From assembly GCA_034336665.1 (NCBI GenBank), contig CM067570.1:18428502-18492501 (forward strand): a DNA stretch of 64,000 nucleotides. The letters are read 5' to 3'. Below are positions 1 through 11,610 of the stretch, piece after piece. Below the pieces are notes generated by a model, which worked only from the letters and a program-made list of their open reading frames with translations, had not been told where the DNA came from and did no database searches. The translations under genes and the position numbers were made by a program. This DNA is from Luscinia megarhynchos. Its lineage: Eukaryota; Chordata; Aves; Passeriformes; Turdidae. Numbering within the stretch: the stretch's first letter is position 1; every line of letters begins with the position of its first letter.

Positions 1-49
1 GTCCTCATGTATAGAAAACTGAAGGAATTAGTTATGAAGTTATTTGGGA

Positions 50-150
50 AACCTCAAAAAAACCCCCAAATTCACAAACAAAAAAAAAAAAACAACAAGC
101 AAAACCAAATGAAAAGACACAAAAACCCCCCCAACCAAACAAAAAACTCA
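50..150. repeat. A/C-rich low-complexity block
   Basis: About 100 bp made almost only of A and C on the plus strand, with A-runs (12 at about 81-92) and C-runs (up to 7). It explains the Lys/Asn/Gln-rich frame at 7-204, which is not a gene. It resembles the block at 55,369-55,485. Confidence 0.8.
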
Positions 151-487
151 CTTGGGAAAAGCTATTGCTTTCTATTTCTGCATTTAATATGTAAATTATT
201 TTAATACAAGTTTTTAAAATTTACTCCTGAACACTGGAGTGGTTTTTCTAACACAGGCATCTTCATACAAAGGGCAAGAAATGGATAAATGTCTAAATTC
301 CACTGTATGATGATATGCATTCAGGGACTGTATAGTGTGTCCAAACCAATTTTTTTCATAAAGTGTTAAGAGCCTAGTAGACAGAAGCTTTAATGGCAAT
401 TGGTACCTATAAGAGTTAGAATAATGCAGGCAATAAATAAAAAGAATGATCCTGTTCAAGCCAAAGGAATACTTAGGCTGACTAATT

Positions 488-501
488 GGGGTGGGGGGGG
501 G
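488..501. repeat. G-run (homopolymer-like)
   Basis: A run of 13 G interrupted by a single T. It is a mutable homopolymer and a likely site of sequencing or alignment error. Confidence 0.8.
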
Positions 502-3500
502 AAAGAAGTTTCTACCATTTTTATAATTTTGTTCTTCATATGTATGTCCTGGGCTATCAATCAGCTTTCTTTAACTGAAGCCAGCTGGCAGGTGACACTG
601 CAGTTTATCAACCACCAGTAAATAAAATGTTATGCTCCAGAAAAATTGAATTCCCAAGTCCCACCCCTAAAAATCAATAAAGCTTCTCCTCCAGCTAAAG
701 CATTTGTTATGAGCATTCATTTTTTAAATGCAGCATTTTTTGTCTTAAGATAAGAACCAAACATTTCTTAAACTAACATTTCTTAAAGATAACAACTAAA
801 ACCAAATTAGTATTAAAAGCAATGAAAACTGTGGTACTAGAAACAAATCTCTGTTTAATGTTCATAAACATTAAAATTTGGATTAACAAATGAAGTTATT
901 TTAAATTAGTAAGGATAAAAAGATTTTTTATATGAGTCCTTAAAAACTAAAATCTGTTTGGAATTTTGGGTACTTCTAATATAACTTTACTCTCACTCTC
1001 TGAAGTGATGGAATGTAATCAAAGTCTTACAAAAATAGAAAAATATCCATATGGAATTCTAACAAATTGGCTTGTTAGCTCATGTTCACTGATACATGTT
1101 TTAGCTCAAAAAAAATTTATGTAATGTAGGAAGGAAAAACTGTACTTTGTTCAGATTATGCTTATTAAAAACATGCTTGAATTTGGGGGAGGGAGGTTTG
1201 GTTTGTTTTAAATCGAGATGCTTGCATGCTCATAGATTTCTAGATGGGAATAATACTAGTATTCCTACCACTTTATAAAAAGTTATGGGGCTTATTTACA
1301 ATGGGAAAGAGTTATTATCTCTCTGTCTTGAAGATAGAGAGACATATGGACAAATGTACTTGATCAAAAAAGAGAAATAAAATATCTCCAAGCGAAGATG
1401 AAATTCAAAGAAACCATGATCAAATAAGACCCAGAAGTAATCTCAGATCTATCTATTAAATTTGAGCCAATTCACTAAATTAAAAGGATTGGATTTATAT
1501 TCATATTATTTCTGACAGTTACATATTCCTGGTTTACACCAGAACATCAAGAAGGACATTATATCCTGATACATTTAGTAGCATCTTATTCAATAACTAG
1601 AAATATATTGAAGCTTACATTTCTAAGAAGCATTTACAAGGAGATAACTGGTTAAAATTCTGCCCAGTGTGTGGAAAAGGCTATTTGGGGTATTTCAGTA
1701 AGGGAAAATACAGAAACAGAAGAACCTGAAAGTTAAGACAACTGTTTTCCCAGTTGTTTTTGCTTGTCTGACAGTTGGATTTCTTATTCTCTCCTGAGTA
1801 AGGTTTTACAGTCACTGAGAATACAGTACAGCATTTTTTGTGGTCCCAGTCAGAAAGCCATCTGCAGTGGCTGAGCCAGGCCAGCAGTGGCCCTTTTCCA
1901 CTCAAGCAGGAGCTGTGTAGTTGAGGCAGGACTCCCTGCCCGCCGCGCCTCCTGTCCTGGTACACTCCTGCCATCACCTGCCTGTCTGCTCAACACATCC
2001 ATAAATGCTCCTTCGTTTCAAAGCCATGTTTGGCACTGAAAGTCTTTGAATTTTAGTTGTGCTAGGTAATTGTTGGGACAAATGAACTCGCTGTTGGGAA
2101 CAAAAGATTTTCTAGCACCTCTGGAAACAACCTCATGTAACACTCTGTTGTGTTTGGGTAAATTCAGGACACCAAGTTGAAGCTCTGTCTGGTTCTAGGT
2201 AGCTTCTGAGAATAAGGATTCCTTAGCTCTCTAGCTTTCTGAAAAATTATTTGCCTACATTAGAAAATGGAAAATCTACCAGGAAGACAGACGGTTTTCT
2301 GGTTTGAAAGCCTATGGGAAAAGTGAAACTAGTTCGTTTTGCCTTGTCATCTGAATGAAGAAATAAATCATATAATGCCTTTTAAGAAAAATAATCACAC
2401 TTTATTCTTCCCCAAATGGTAATACTGGTGCACAGAAATGAGGAAAGCTGTATTGCACATGCAATCTCCTGATACTACATTTGCTTTATTCTAATTTCCA
2501 TGTAAAAGGAATTACTTGAATGTTAACAATAAGAAGAAAAATCAGGACCCTTCTACCATTAGATAATCTAATGCCAAAAGCACTGCCACAACAACCTTCC
2601 TGACATTATTTATGTAGGGAAGGGAGACAGTCAACATCTATTATGTCATTTTCCTCATCAGCCCCCACCCCAGGCGTGCTGAGGTTTAGTGTCAGAGACA
2701 CAAAAGCATTCAGCTACATTCTTACACTGAGGTGAGAAAGTCCCGACCAAAGCCAGCACGGTGAAAAATGGGGTAATTTGTAATAAATATGAGATAGATG
2801 GTATTGACAATCTGACAGGGCAAATCCTTGTTTGCAGTGGGAATGACTTGCAGTTAGCAGATAAGGTCAGACAGAGGATGTTTTGTATCCAAGTCATCAT
2901 CAGCTACAAAAAGTTACTACTTTCCCCCTGGGCAATTGGTCTTGTCACTCAAATCTGTCTTTACCCTTTTTTCCTGATACAACCCTGACTTTTTTATTCT
3001 TGAAGCCTGTATACTAACTATAGACCTATGTATCCTGGGCAAAGAAGGTAAAGAAAGGGTGGAAATACAGGCTTCTATTATCTGAATCAACATTTAAATA
3101 AAGCAGCAAGTTCCTTAGTTTGCTCATAAATATCATATTCTTGACTATATTCACAGACATTTTGCCAAGGAAGGTTCTACATTAAAATCTAGAAGACTTA
3201 TATCACTCTCTAGGGTTTATTCTTGGTGTACTTTTATGCTTTTCCAGAATCATCCCATCCATCATGAATTTACTACAGGTCACTGATCCCAGGTGAAAGT
3301 CAGGCTGTGTTACACTAAGTAGGGAAGACAACTGCTTGTGCTGTGCACACCCCAAGGATATCCTTCTCAGAGGAGGCATGGAAGAAGCTAATGGATGTCT
3401 TGGCATTAATTTCTAAAAAAAAGACATGAGGATTTGATGCTTCTTTCCGGCTTGGAATTGTCTGCTAAAGCAGCATGGTACTGTTGAAAGCTCTCTAGTA

Positions 3501-4745
3501 TCACTTGAGATGGTCTGCAGTAAAATGCCATAACCTCTTTGGGTATGTAACAACCCAACTCGCTGTACTGATGACATTAAAACGGCACTCCTTTTACTCT
3601 ACTCTTACAAAACTGTCACCTGATTCACATAAAGGAAACATTTCTATACCTTTTAATTCCAGTTATACTCTGAAGAGTGAAACATGGCAGAATTTTAATT
3701 CAGTCTACCTTTTTTGCTTTCTGAAAGCATCAATGAACATCCAGAGAATGCAGAGAGATAGTGAAAGTTCTTACTGCACCTTTAATCTACTGTACTTTCC
3801 TTATTAATAATACATGTGTAAGAATGAGCTTCAATGGACTGATTAGGTCCAGGTGCTCTAACCATACGCCTCAAATGATAACAATGAATGCAGGGTTTTT
3901 AGAGATAGGAGTAAGAAGAGAATGTATTTAATATTTGCCTTTAAATAACTTTATATCCATTTTATGGGCACTAGTCTAACCACACATTTTTAGTACATAT
4001 TCGGTTTTTGCACTAATCTAGGACTTTGTCAATGTATCCCTGTTGTGCCTTTGACAAGCAGAATTTGAATAAAATGCCTGAGTAAAAAGTAGAACACACT
4101 AAGGAAGAGATCTAGACATACAAAAAAAATCCACATCATACTCTAACAAGTATATAACCTTTTGCACCATGAAACAAAAGGAAAGCTCTGTGATTTTCCA
4201 GTGTACTCACTTGGCACTCAACCCTCATATGTGGGATCCTCATCTGTGTCACTTCCTATAATAGTGAATTCAAATAGATTCATTTTCAGTTTTCATTGTT
4301 TGCTGTGCTCTCTCTCCTTCAACCTGTTTATTGTTACTGACTTTTGTGAGCCTCTCATGAGTTTTGGTGAAAAAGCCAATGTACATTCACCCTTCTAATC
4401 TTTTGAAATAGGGAATAGATTACTGGAAAGAATGAGAATATTATCAAATATAAATTGACATTGCTGGAAATTAGTTTGTTCTGAGTTATGTCATATTATC
4501 AACTGAATTCTGCACAATACAAATCAAAACACATGGAAATAAAGGTAAAAAAGGAAAATTAAATTCTTTTCAACTTCTCTTTAATAAGTGTTTCATCCCT
4601 AGTAGACAACCAGAGCATCTTCCCTTCATAAGTATAAACAAATCAATAAAAATGAGTTTGAGATTGAATGAGGATCCTGGTACATGAAGCTGACACCAGA
4701 GGGATGGAGGGTAGGAGTGCACAGGAGGGTGGCAACTCCCAGAAA

Positions 4746-4762
4746 TGTGTTTGTGTGTGTGT
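4746..4762. repeat. short (TG)n microsatellite
   Basis: An imperfect TG dinucleotide run of about eight units, followed by TACATGCA. It is short and probably only weakly variable. Confidence 0.6.
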
Positions 4763-5549
4763 ACATGCAAGTACTCTGAAGGAAGGAGAAACAGGAGAGT
4801 GTGGCAAGAGATCATCAAAAGACTGAAGAAAAATGTCTAGAGAACAGAATTAATAACTCAGCAAGGAGGTTAAGAATGAAACTGGGAGGAGTTGGGGTGT
4901 GTTTCCTAAGCAAAGCTCATACTTTGCAGGCAAGAGCTGTGCAACTATGATGAGACGGGAATGAGACAAGGAGGAAACCAAGAAATGGGCAGGTAGCCCA
5001 TAAAAGCAGGTTATTTTTGAAAAGGACAAAAGTCAAGGTTTGCAAGCCGAGTCAGCATTATCATTTATGTAAATATACACTCCTAAAGATCCCAGAAATG
5101 CAACATTAAGCTTTTAACTTTCCTGTTGTATCAATATAATCGATAACTTGAATTTTTTAATGTCTATTTCACAATTAGCATTTCAACTGAACCAAAGTGA
5201 GCCCTGCAGGATGTAAGCAATACAGTTGACTTTCACAATACAAATGTTTTGTACTTGCATACTCTTATTAATCACTGTTTATAGTCCTAACACTATTCAT
5301 GGTAGATGTGCATGTCTGAATAGTAGCTTTGTTAGCTTGAACAGATGCAAACATTGACAACCTATTCTGTCCTTTTTATATTTTGTGTCTTTAGGAAGAA
5401 TATAGCAATATCTGCTGAGGATGAAGCCTGTAGCACATTTGTCAGAGAAATAATTTGAAATGGCCACTCAGCTCTTTCAGTGGCTTTATTTGCAGCACAA
5501 CATAAAAACACAATTTATTATTTTGTTGAGCAGAATAAATAACTGCAAT

Positions 5550-5812
5550 TCAATAAATCAGAAGCTGAGCACAGGCTGAGGCAGGACATTGTACTTGTGC
5601 ACTGCTGGAGAGAGCAGTGGGGCCCCAAAGCATCCCCTGTGTGCACCATGGACCTTCTTGTCATCACCAGTCCCTTGTGCCCCATGCTGCCCCTGCTGTG
5701 TTACTGCCAGACCCGAGAAGGCTCTGTGCTGGTGCACTTGTGCCTTTCCCTTCTCATTCCAGGGCTGGACTATTTGCATCAGTACTGTGTGAAACTCGTA
5801 AGAAATCACTGA
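5550..5812. other. G+C-rich patch open in several frames
   Basis: About 250 bp of clearly higher G+C than its flanks. Three plus-strand frames and one minus-strand frame are open at once across most of it, because TA-containing stops are rare here. That is a compositional effect and does not itself argue for a gene. The plus-strand proteins overlap each other, so at most one could be real, and none resembles a known family. It may be an old retroelement fragment. Confidence 0.3.
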
Positions 5813-8800
5813 AGTGTACAGAATATAAAGACCTCACAACAGTGTATTAAAACAAATGACTGTATCACTAAATCCTCATCTCAGATTTTGAAGCCATAGA
5901 ACACATTTATTTCTCTGGGCGTCGGGGCGTTAGGAGTTAAATTTACATAATCTGACAATATGTAGCATTTGTAGAGTTGCAGATGGCTTTTCATAGGTAT
6001 TCTCCAAATAAAAACTATTTTATTTGACAAGAATCCTGAGATGGAGCTGTTGAGAGTAATTAGGGAACTATAACCTTCCCCAAGAGTGATATGCTTTTGG
6101 AAACACATTTTAAATCCTCTTTATTAAGAAGGTAACTTACTATTTAAAGAGAGCTGTACAGTTTTTCATGTTTGCATAATTATCCCTTTATCTTGCAAGC
6201 TCACTGTGGAAAGTATCATAAGGAAAGATGAGAAAATGTTGTAAGGGTGATGGAAATCTTTTTATCCAGGCAAATCAGTGGTAGTCCTCTGCTATTGTTT
6301 TAAAATAGCTGTCAAGATGTATAGAAAAATGCTCTTGTAACTTGTAATTTTAGTTTTGTTACAGTCAGTATAATGCTTCTTTCATATTAACATACAACCT
6401 TAGTACCTGAAGTGGACACTGAGATCGTGAAAGAAGGAACCACAACCATGGCAAACTTGAGTATCCTAGTAGTAGTGTTTTCCTCTATTATTCACTGGTT
6501 TATCTTTGGTTCAAATGCAACTTGCAGGGTTTAAAACACATTTTCTGAACTTGGAATTCAGAAGAATTTCCAAAGGCTTGCTGATCATAGTGTGGCTTTT
6601 TGCAATGAAAGCAGCAAAATTGCCTACTCATTGCAAGGCTACAAAAGACACAGAGATGGATGACTTTGGATCAGTGATACAGTTTTTTTATGCTATTATT
6701 TTAGTGATACAGCAGAGGAGGAGAAAAATCACAACGAATCAGTGCCAGCATATGACCAAATTATGCAGGCACATTCTAAATGAATTAATTAAAAAATTGG
6801 ATACATGTCAAAGGAGATTTGAGAAATTCATCCTCTAAAGATTTGAACAAGTTCATTCCTGAGAACAATCTTGAGGCAACCTATTCTCAATTACAAACCT
6901 TACTGCCATCTATTAAAATCATGAAAAGCACTCCCTTTGACCTGGATGATTGATCAATCAAATTTTTCTCTGCATAATGGCAGATGATTCACCTAGAAAT
7001 GCTGACCTTTTTATGAGAGTCTCATGCTGGGATCAAGACAGGCTGGCCAGCAGGGAGAAACACAACAGAGGAAAAAAAATGACTGGAATGTGATTCAAAT
7101 TTGTGATGCAAATTGATCACATAATTCACAGATCATAGGAAATGCTACATAATGCAACACACTGATAAAGAGTGACCAATCCCTCATGAGTTCTTTTTTT
7201 CTGACAGTGGAACAGTCTTGTTGAGTCTCCTAACACCTTAAACCATAATGGAAAGCAGTCAACTCTGACTGAGAACTCAAATTCCCATAGGAAACAGCAT
7301 ACAGTGCCTAATAGGTTAAGATACCCATTCAGTGAAGTAAAGGTCAGGTAGCATATAGAAAAGAGGAAAACTTCTGCATGCTGTGCTTACATTAGGCTTA
7401 AATTATAAAGCAAACCCTTTGTCAGAAGTTTATTCTAGTATTCTCAAAAAAATAACTTAATAGTACTGTTTAGATGGTTTCATTTATCATTTAGAAATCA
7501 AAATATTTATCAATTGAACAGATTTAATTTAAAGATAGTTATTTAAAGAGAGATAATATTTTATCTCTGCTAGTAGTATCAGTATATGTGAAAAAGCCAA
7601 ACAGTTCTGTCACAGACCAGGATGATGTTTAAGAAATGGAAAACATCTCTTCTGGCCTGGTTCAGTACTCATTTTTGACACCTAGCTGGTCCAATATTGA
7701 GCACTTAAATTTATAGCATATGACAATATGAAAAATAAGGCATTATGCTTGCATACATAGAAATCCTTTTGAATTCTTCACAACTCACTGATACAATATT
7801 TTCACTTTTTTACTAAACAATTTCAGAAAGTTTTCTTATAAATGCTTGGTTATACAAGGATAGTCATTCATTCATCATGCCTTTAAAAAGTGTGTGAAGT
7901 CTATCTAAGAAGCATTTTGCGTGTGTTACTAGACTAGGTTGTTTTCATTTTCCTTTGTGTTTGCTGCGTAATTTAAACCACAAATGGAAAGTTGATTTAC
8001 TTGAATGGTGTTTGTAGCAAAGGCTGACAATCTACTAAAGATTTTTGGCACTGAAACTTAAAAGTCTACTGTTAGCAAGAAAACACTCTCTCAGGTACTG
8101 AAAGAACGATAGAAATCTGCATTTTTCAAACAGCAGTCAGCAGATGAAACAGGTGATGTCCTTCTACAGCCCTACATTTATGCTTGTCTCTATACTGCAG
8201 TTGCCTTTAAAATGCTGGAAATGTACAAAATTGGTCATACAGCCCCTACTTGAAACAAGCTTCCTTATTTACTACTTCCTTCCTCACTCACTATATAAAC
8301 ACAGAGTTCCAGAAATCCTGGAAATGTGTTTTTGTCTGTTCCATAGCTTGTGTCCAGAAGTTTTGTTTTACCAGCTCTAGTGAAAATTAACCTGCATGGG
8401 TTTGTCCAGAGATTAGCAAACCTTTACCAAAATTAAATACTCAAAGATGATACATACCCCATTATTTGGAAGTGCAGTAATGTTATATAAGATTACAGAA
8501 CTGATTGCTTTAGTGAAATTCCTTGATAGTAAGAACTATACAATATTTGCATCTCCATTTAACCTTGATTCTCTTTCTGGTGGCTGAGCACTGAAAAATC
8601 AAAGCTAGTTTGCTTTTGTATGATTCTGTGTAGCTATGTTACAGGACTCACTGCAGGTTTTGGGGGAAAAGAATCTCACAGTAATTAAAGTAATTTGAGT
8701 AATGGCCAAGATTTTCAGAGATTTACAGTTCTCTAATTTTCCCTGCTTGAGAAAGGCAGAATTCACATGCTCCAAAAGCACTGATTAGCTAGTCTAATTA

Positions 8801-11339
8801 AGGTATTATAAAAATTTACAAATAAATTACACTTTTTTTTTGTATGAAGCAATCTTTTTTATAGTCTGTAATGCCTATTTGTTAAAAGACCACTTACATT
8901 TGCAGTGTAGAAGGATTTTAGTACTTGGGGACAGATAGGCAGAAAATCTGCAGTCACCTTGCAGTTTTGGCACTGGTCTCTTTTTGGTGCAGTACAGCAC
9001 ATGCAGCAGCTTATGGGCAAGCACTTGCTCCACTGGCACTCCAGAAGGGAAAGGCCTTAGAAGAGTTAGAGGGGACCTTTGGCTCTTAGGAGTTTTAAAT
9101 GAACAGTCAGTTTAGCTGGACTATGCACTGACTCCATTTGGTTCCAGCAGAAAAGTTTGAAAACTCTTTATAAGGTATAGAAGAGCTGTATTCCATACAG
9201 TATCCTAATGCCTGGACAAAATTTGTAGCAATAAAGATGGGATTTGGAGGTGGTCTACATTTAAGATTGTTAAAAATTGTTATGCAATCCTTCTGTTATC
9301 CATTCTGCATTTCAGATTACTCTTCAGAATGTGAAGGGAGAGAATTAATAGACAAAAAAATGATTAAAAAAGAGACAACTAAATTAGCTGTTTCACAAAG
9401 ATTACTAAGATGTTGTAGTTGCATATAATTATCTGTAACTAGATAGAAAAATATGTACCATTGGAGATGTAACAAGAAGTTACTTCAGACAGCTGTTCTT
9501 TTCTGTCAGAACAGGCTGTGCTCAATTATGTAAAATCAGAATAACACAAAAGCATATTTTTATATTTTAAGGATATAAAGTAGCTCTCACAATTTATTGA
9601 GATATTCTCTACATGGCTATGCAGTACTGATCCTTGTGCAAGAAAGTATTTTGAAGACACTTAAAAGAGCTAGATTTATATTTCTTAATTCCATGGTAAT
9701 TCTGCCCAATCACATTTCAAGTAGGTGGTGCACAGGACCATTGCCATTTACTATGGTGGTCTGATGAAGATCTGTGTGGGGAGCCATGGCTGAGGAAGAA
9801 GACAAAGCACCTGTGCTGAGGCAGTGGCTTAGCAGCCTATGAGCAATTTCTGCAGATGTTCCAAGGTAATTCGTTAGAGGGCTCCTGTCTGCTTTCATTT
9901 CCTTCTCAGCTTTGCATAATGTCCCTGACCTAAAGGGACCAATGAAACCTGTAAGTCTGGACTGACAAGGCTCATCAGGACAGGCCTGCAGGCATTTTGA
10001 ACCAGTAAAATTCAGTCTTCATAAATACTGAGCTCTACTCTTGTGAGAAAGTGTGCAAAATCTGTTTGTTCTATGAAACCCATTGTCCCAACCTTGCTCC
10101 ATATAAAATGGCAATGAGTTTTTCTTCCAAAGGCTTGGTATATTGATCTTTGGACACTCCACTGTACAGGAGCCTGGCATTTTTCTTCTAGAACAACTTA
10201 ACAACAATTAAATCCTAGCTCATTCATGTGAGTTTCCACATTGATTTCTGTAGCATTTGAACATTTAATAGCATGAGAAATTTTACAAGCTATAATAGCT
10301 ACATGTTAATTACCACTGTTAATTAATACATACACATTTATAAAAATAGAATATGTGTAATTGACATGATTTAATTTTTTTATACTTGATGGCATTCTCT
10401 GAAGAGGAAAGCATGAATGAAGAGATAAAAAGGTGAATTCAAATTAGTGCAAGACAAGAAATACATGTTTGCAATTGATGCTAAAATTACCAGAGTATTT
10501 TAAAGAACAAGTTGGAAGAATAAGGAATGAAACCATCAGATCTTTAACGCAGGAAGAATGAATGACAGTGAAAAGATGAAGAATTAAATATGAATCTAAA
10601 CTAGGCATATGGAGTATGGTACATTTTTAAAAGCATGTGGGACATATTTTTTCATAGTGCCCACACAGAGCTTTCAGTCAACCTCCATTTAAAGATCAAA
10701 CATCTTCTCTCTCAAAACAAACAAACCAAAACATACAGACTGCAGGTCTATCTTTAAGAAACACAGTTGTGAAGGTGATGTAGCCAAGTATTTTTCATAG
10801 AGAAAACAAATACCAAATTTTCTGATGCAGGCAAAGAAAAAGAAAGCTTTTTTAAAAGCTAAAACCTGAGTATTCACTAAGAACGTAAATGTTGTATAAG
10901 CAAATCATAAGGCATTTCAGAGTTTCATATCAGTTTGGTAAAATAAGTGTTTCTGTAAAGCCCATGTCAATCTAAAGAAAGAAGAATAGTAGAGAACATT
11001 TGTCTAAAGTGCATCTCAGTAGCACAGAGCCAATAAGTAGTACAGTATCATTTTCAAAGAGAAATTTGTTTTTCCAAGAAAGTCACGAATGTCTGTATTA
11101 TTACTTTTATGGAAACTTCTTGGGAAAAGTTCTTGATGTTTACTGTGCATGTATGATCTCATTTTGGAATTGGCAGAATTTGCACATTCAAGTTTGCTTG
11201 ACATTGTACAAGAGAATACTATTTACAGGGTTTCCAGCAAGAGTAAATAAAAAATTCTGAAGCATTAAAATCAAGTCAGGACTCCATTATGTATAACAAA
11301 AACAGAACGTCTCTTTCCCAGACTGAGGAAGAATTTAGC
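5813..11339. other. non-coding AT-rich DNA
   Basis: No gene is recognised. A tight group of CpGs (GGGCGTCGGGGCG, 5,918-5,930) stands out. A 110-codon plus-strand frame at 6,506-6,838 has no recognisable motif. AGTGATACAG is repeated at 6,673 and 6,713. AGAGATAA-TATT-TTATCTCT at 7,549-7,568 is a short perfect hairpin. A slightly G+C-richer patch lies at about 9,715-9,960. Confidence 0.6.
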
Positions 11340-11610
11340 TCCACTGCTGAAGCTTGGTATGCCACCTGTGTCTGTGTCCCAGGACTGCTCCATGTGGGCA
11401 CTGTGCAAACACGTGGAGCCAGTTCAGGTGCTGCAGCTGGGTCTGCCTGACCCAGAGACACACTTGGGAACCAGAAGTGTGGCAGCAGGGCATGGCATGT
11501 AAGCAAAACTGGCTTCAGTTCAGCACATTACCACGGAAGTTTTGTCTTGTTTGGCTTTGCCCAGAAGCCACATTCTGGAGGACTCCAAAGCTGGTATCAC
11601 CTTGCTGAAC
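11340..11610. other. G+C-rich patch, unidentified
   Basis: About 270 bp with CTGCAGCTGGGTCTGCCTGA-type sequence, richer in G+C than the surroundings and open on both strands (84 codons plus, 76 codons minus). No splice-flanked exon or repeat family is recognised. Confidence 0.3.

Larger units (their letters stand above)
1..5549. other. non-coding AT-rich DNA
   Basis: No gene is recognised. Open frames are 60-100 codons with no family motif. A small G+C-rich spot at about 1,855-1,985 contains CCCGCCGCGCCTCC, one of the few CpG clusters, and is partly open on the minus strand as a 98-codon frame that I regard as chance. The rest is unique AT-rich sequence. Confidence 0.6.

Noticed and set aside
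7..204. 65-codon Lys/Asn/Gln-rich open frame
   Set aside because: It is a product of the A/C-rich low-complexity block and has no protein-like features.
8615..8635. TATGATTCTGTG, resembling the CR1 3' terminus
   Set aside because: The upstream sequence lacks the rest of the CR1 3' end, so the match is a short coincidence.
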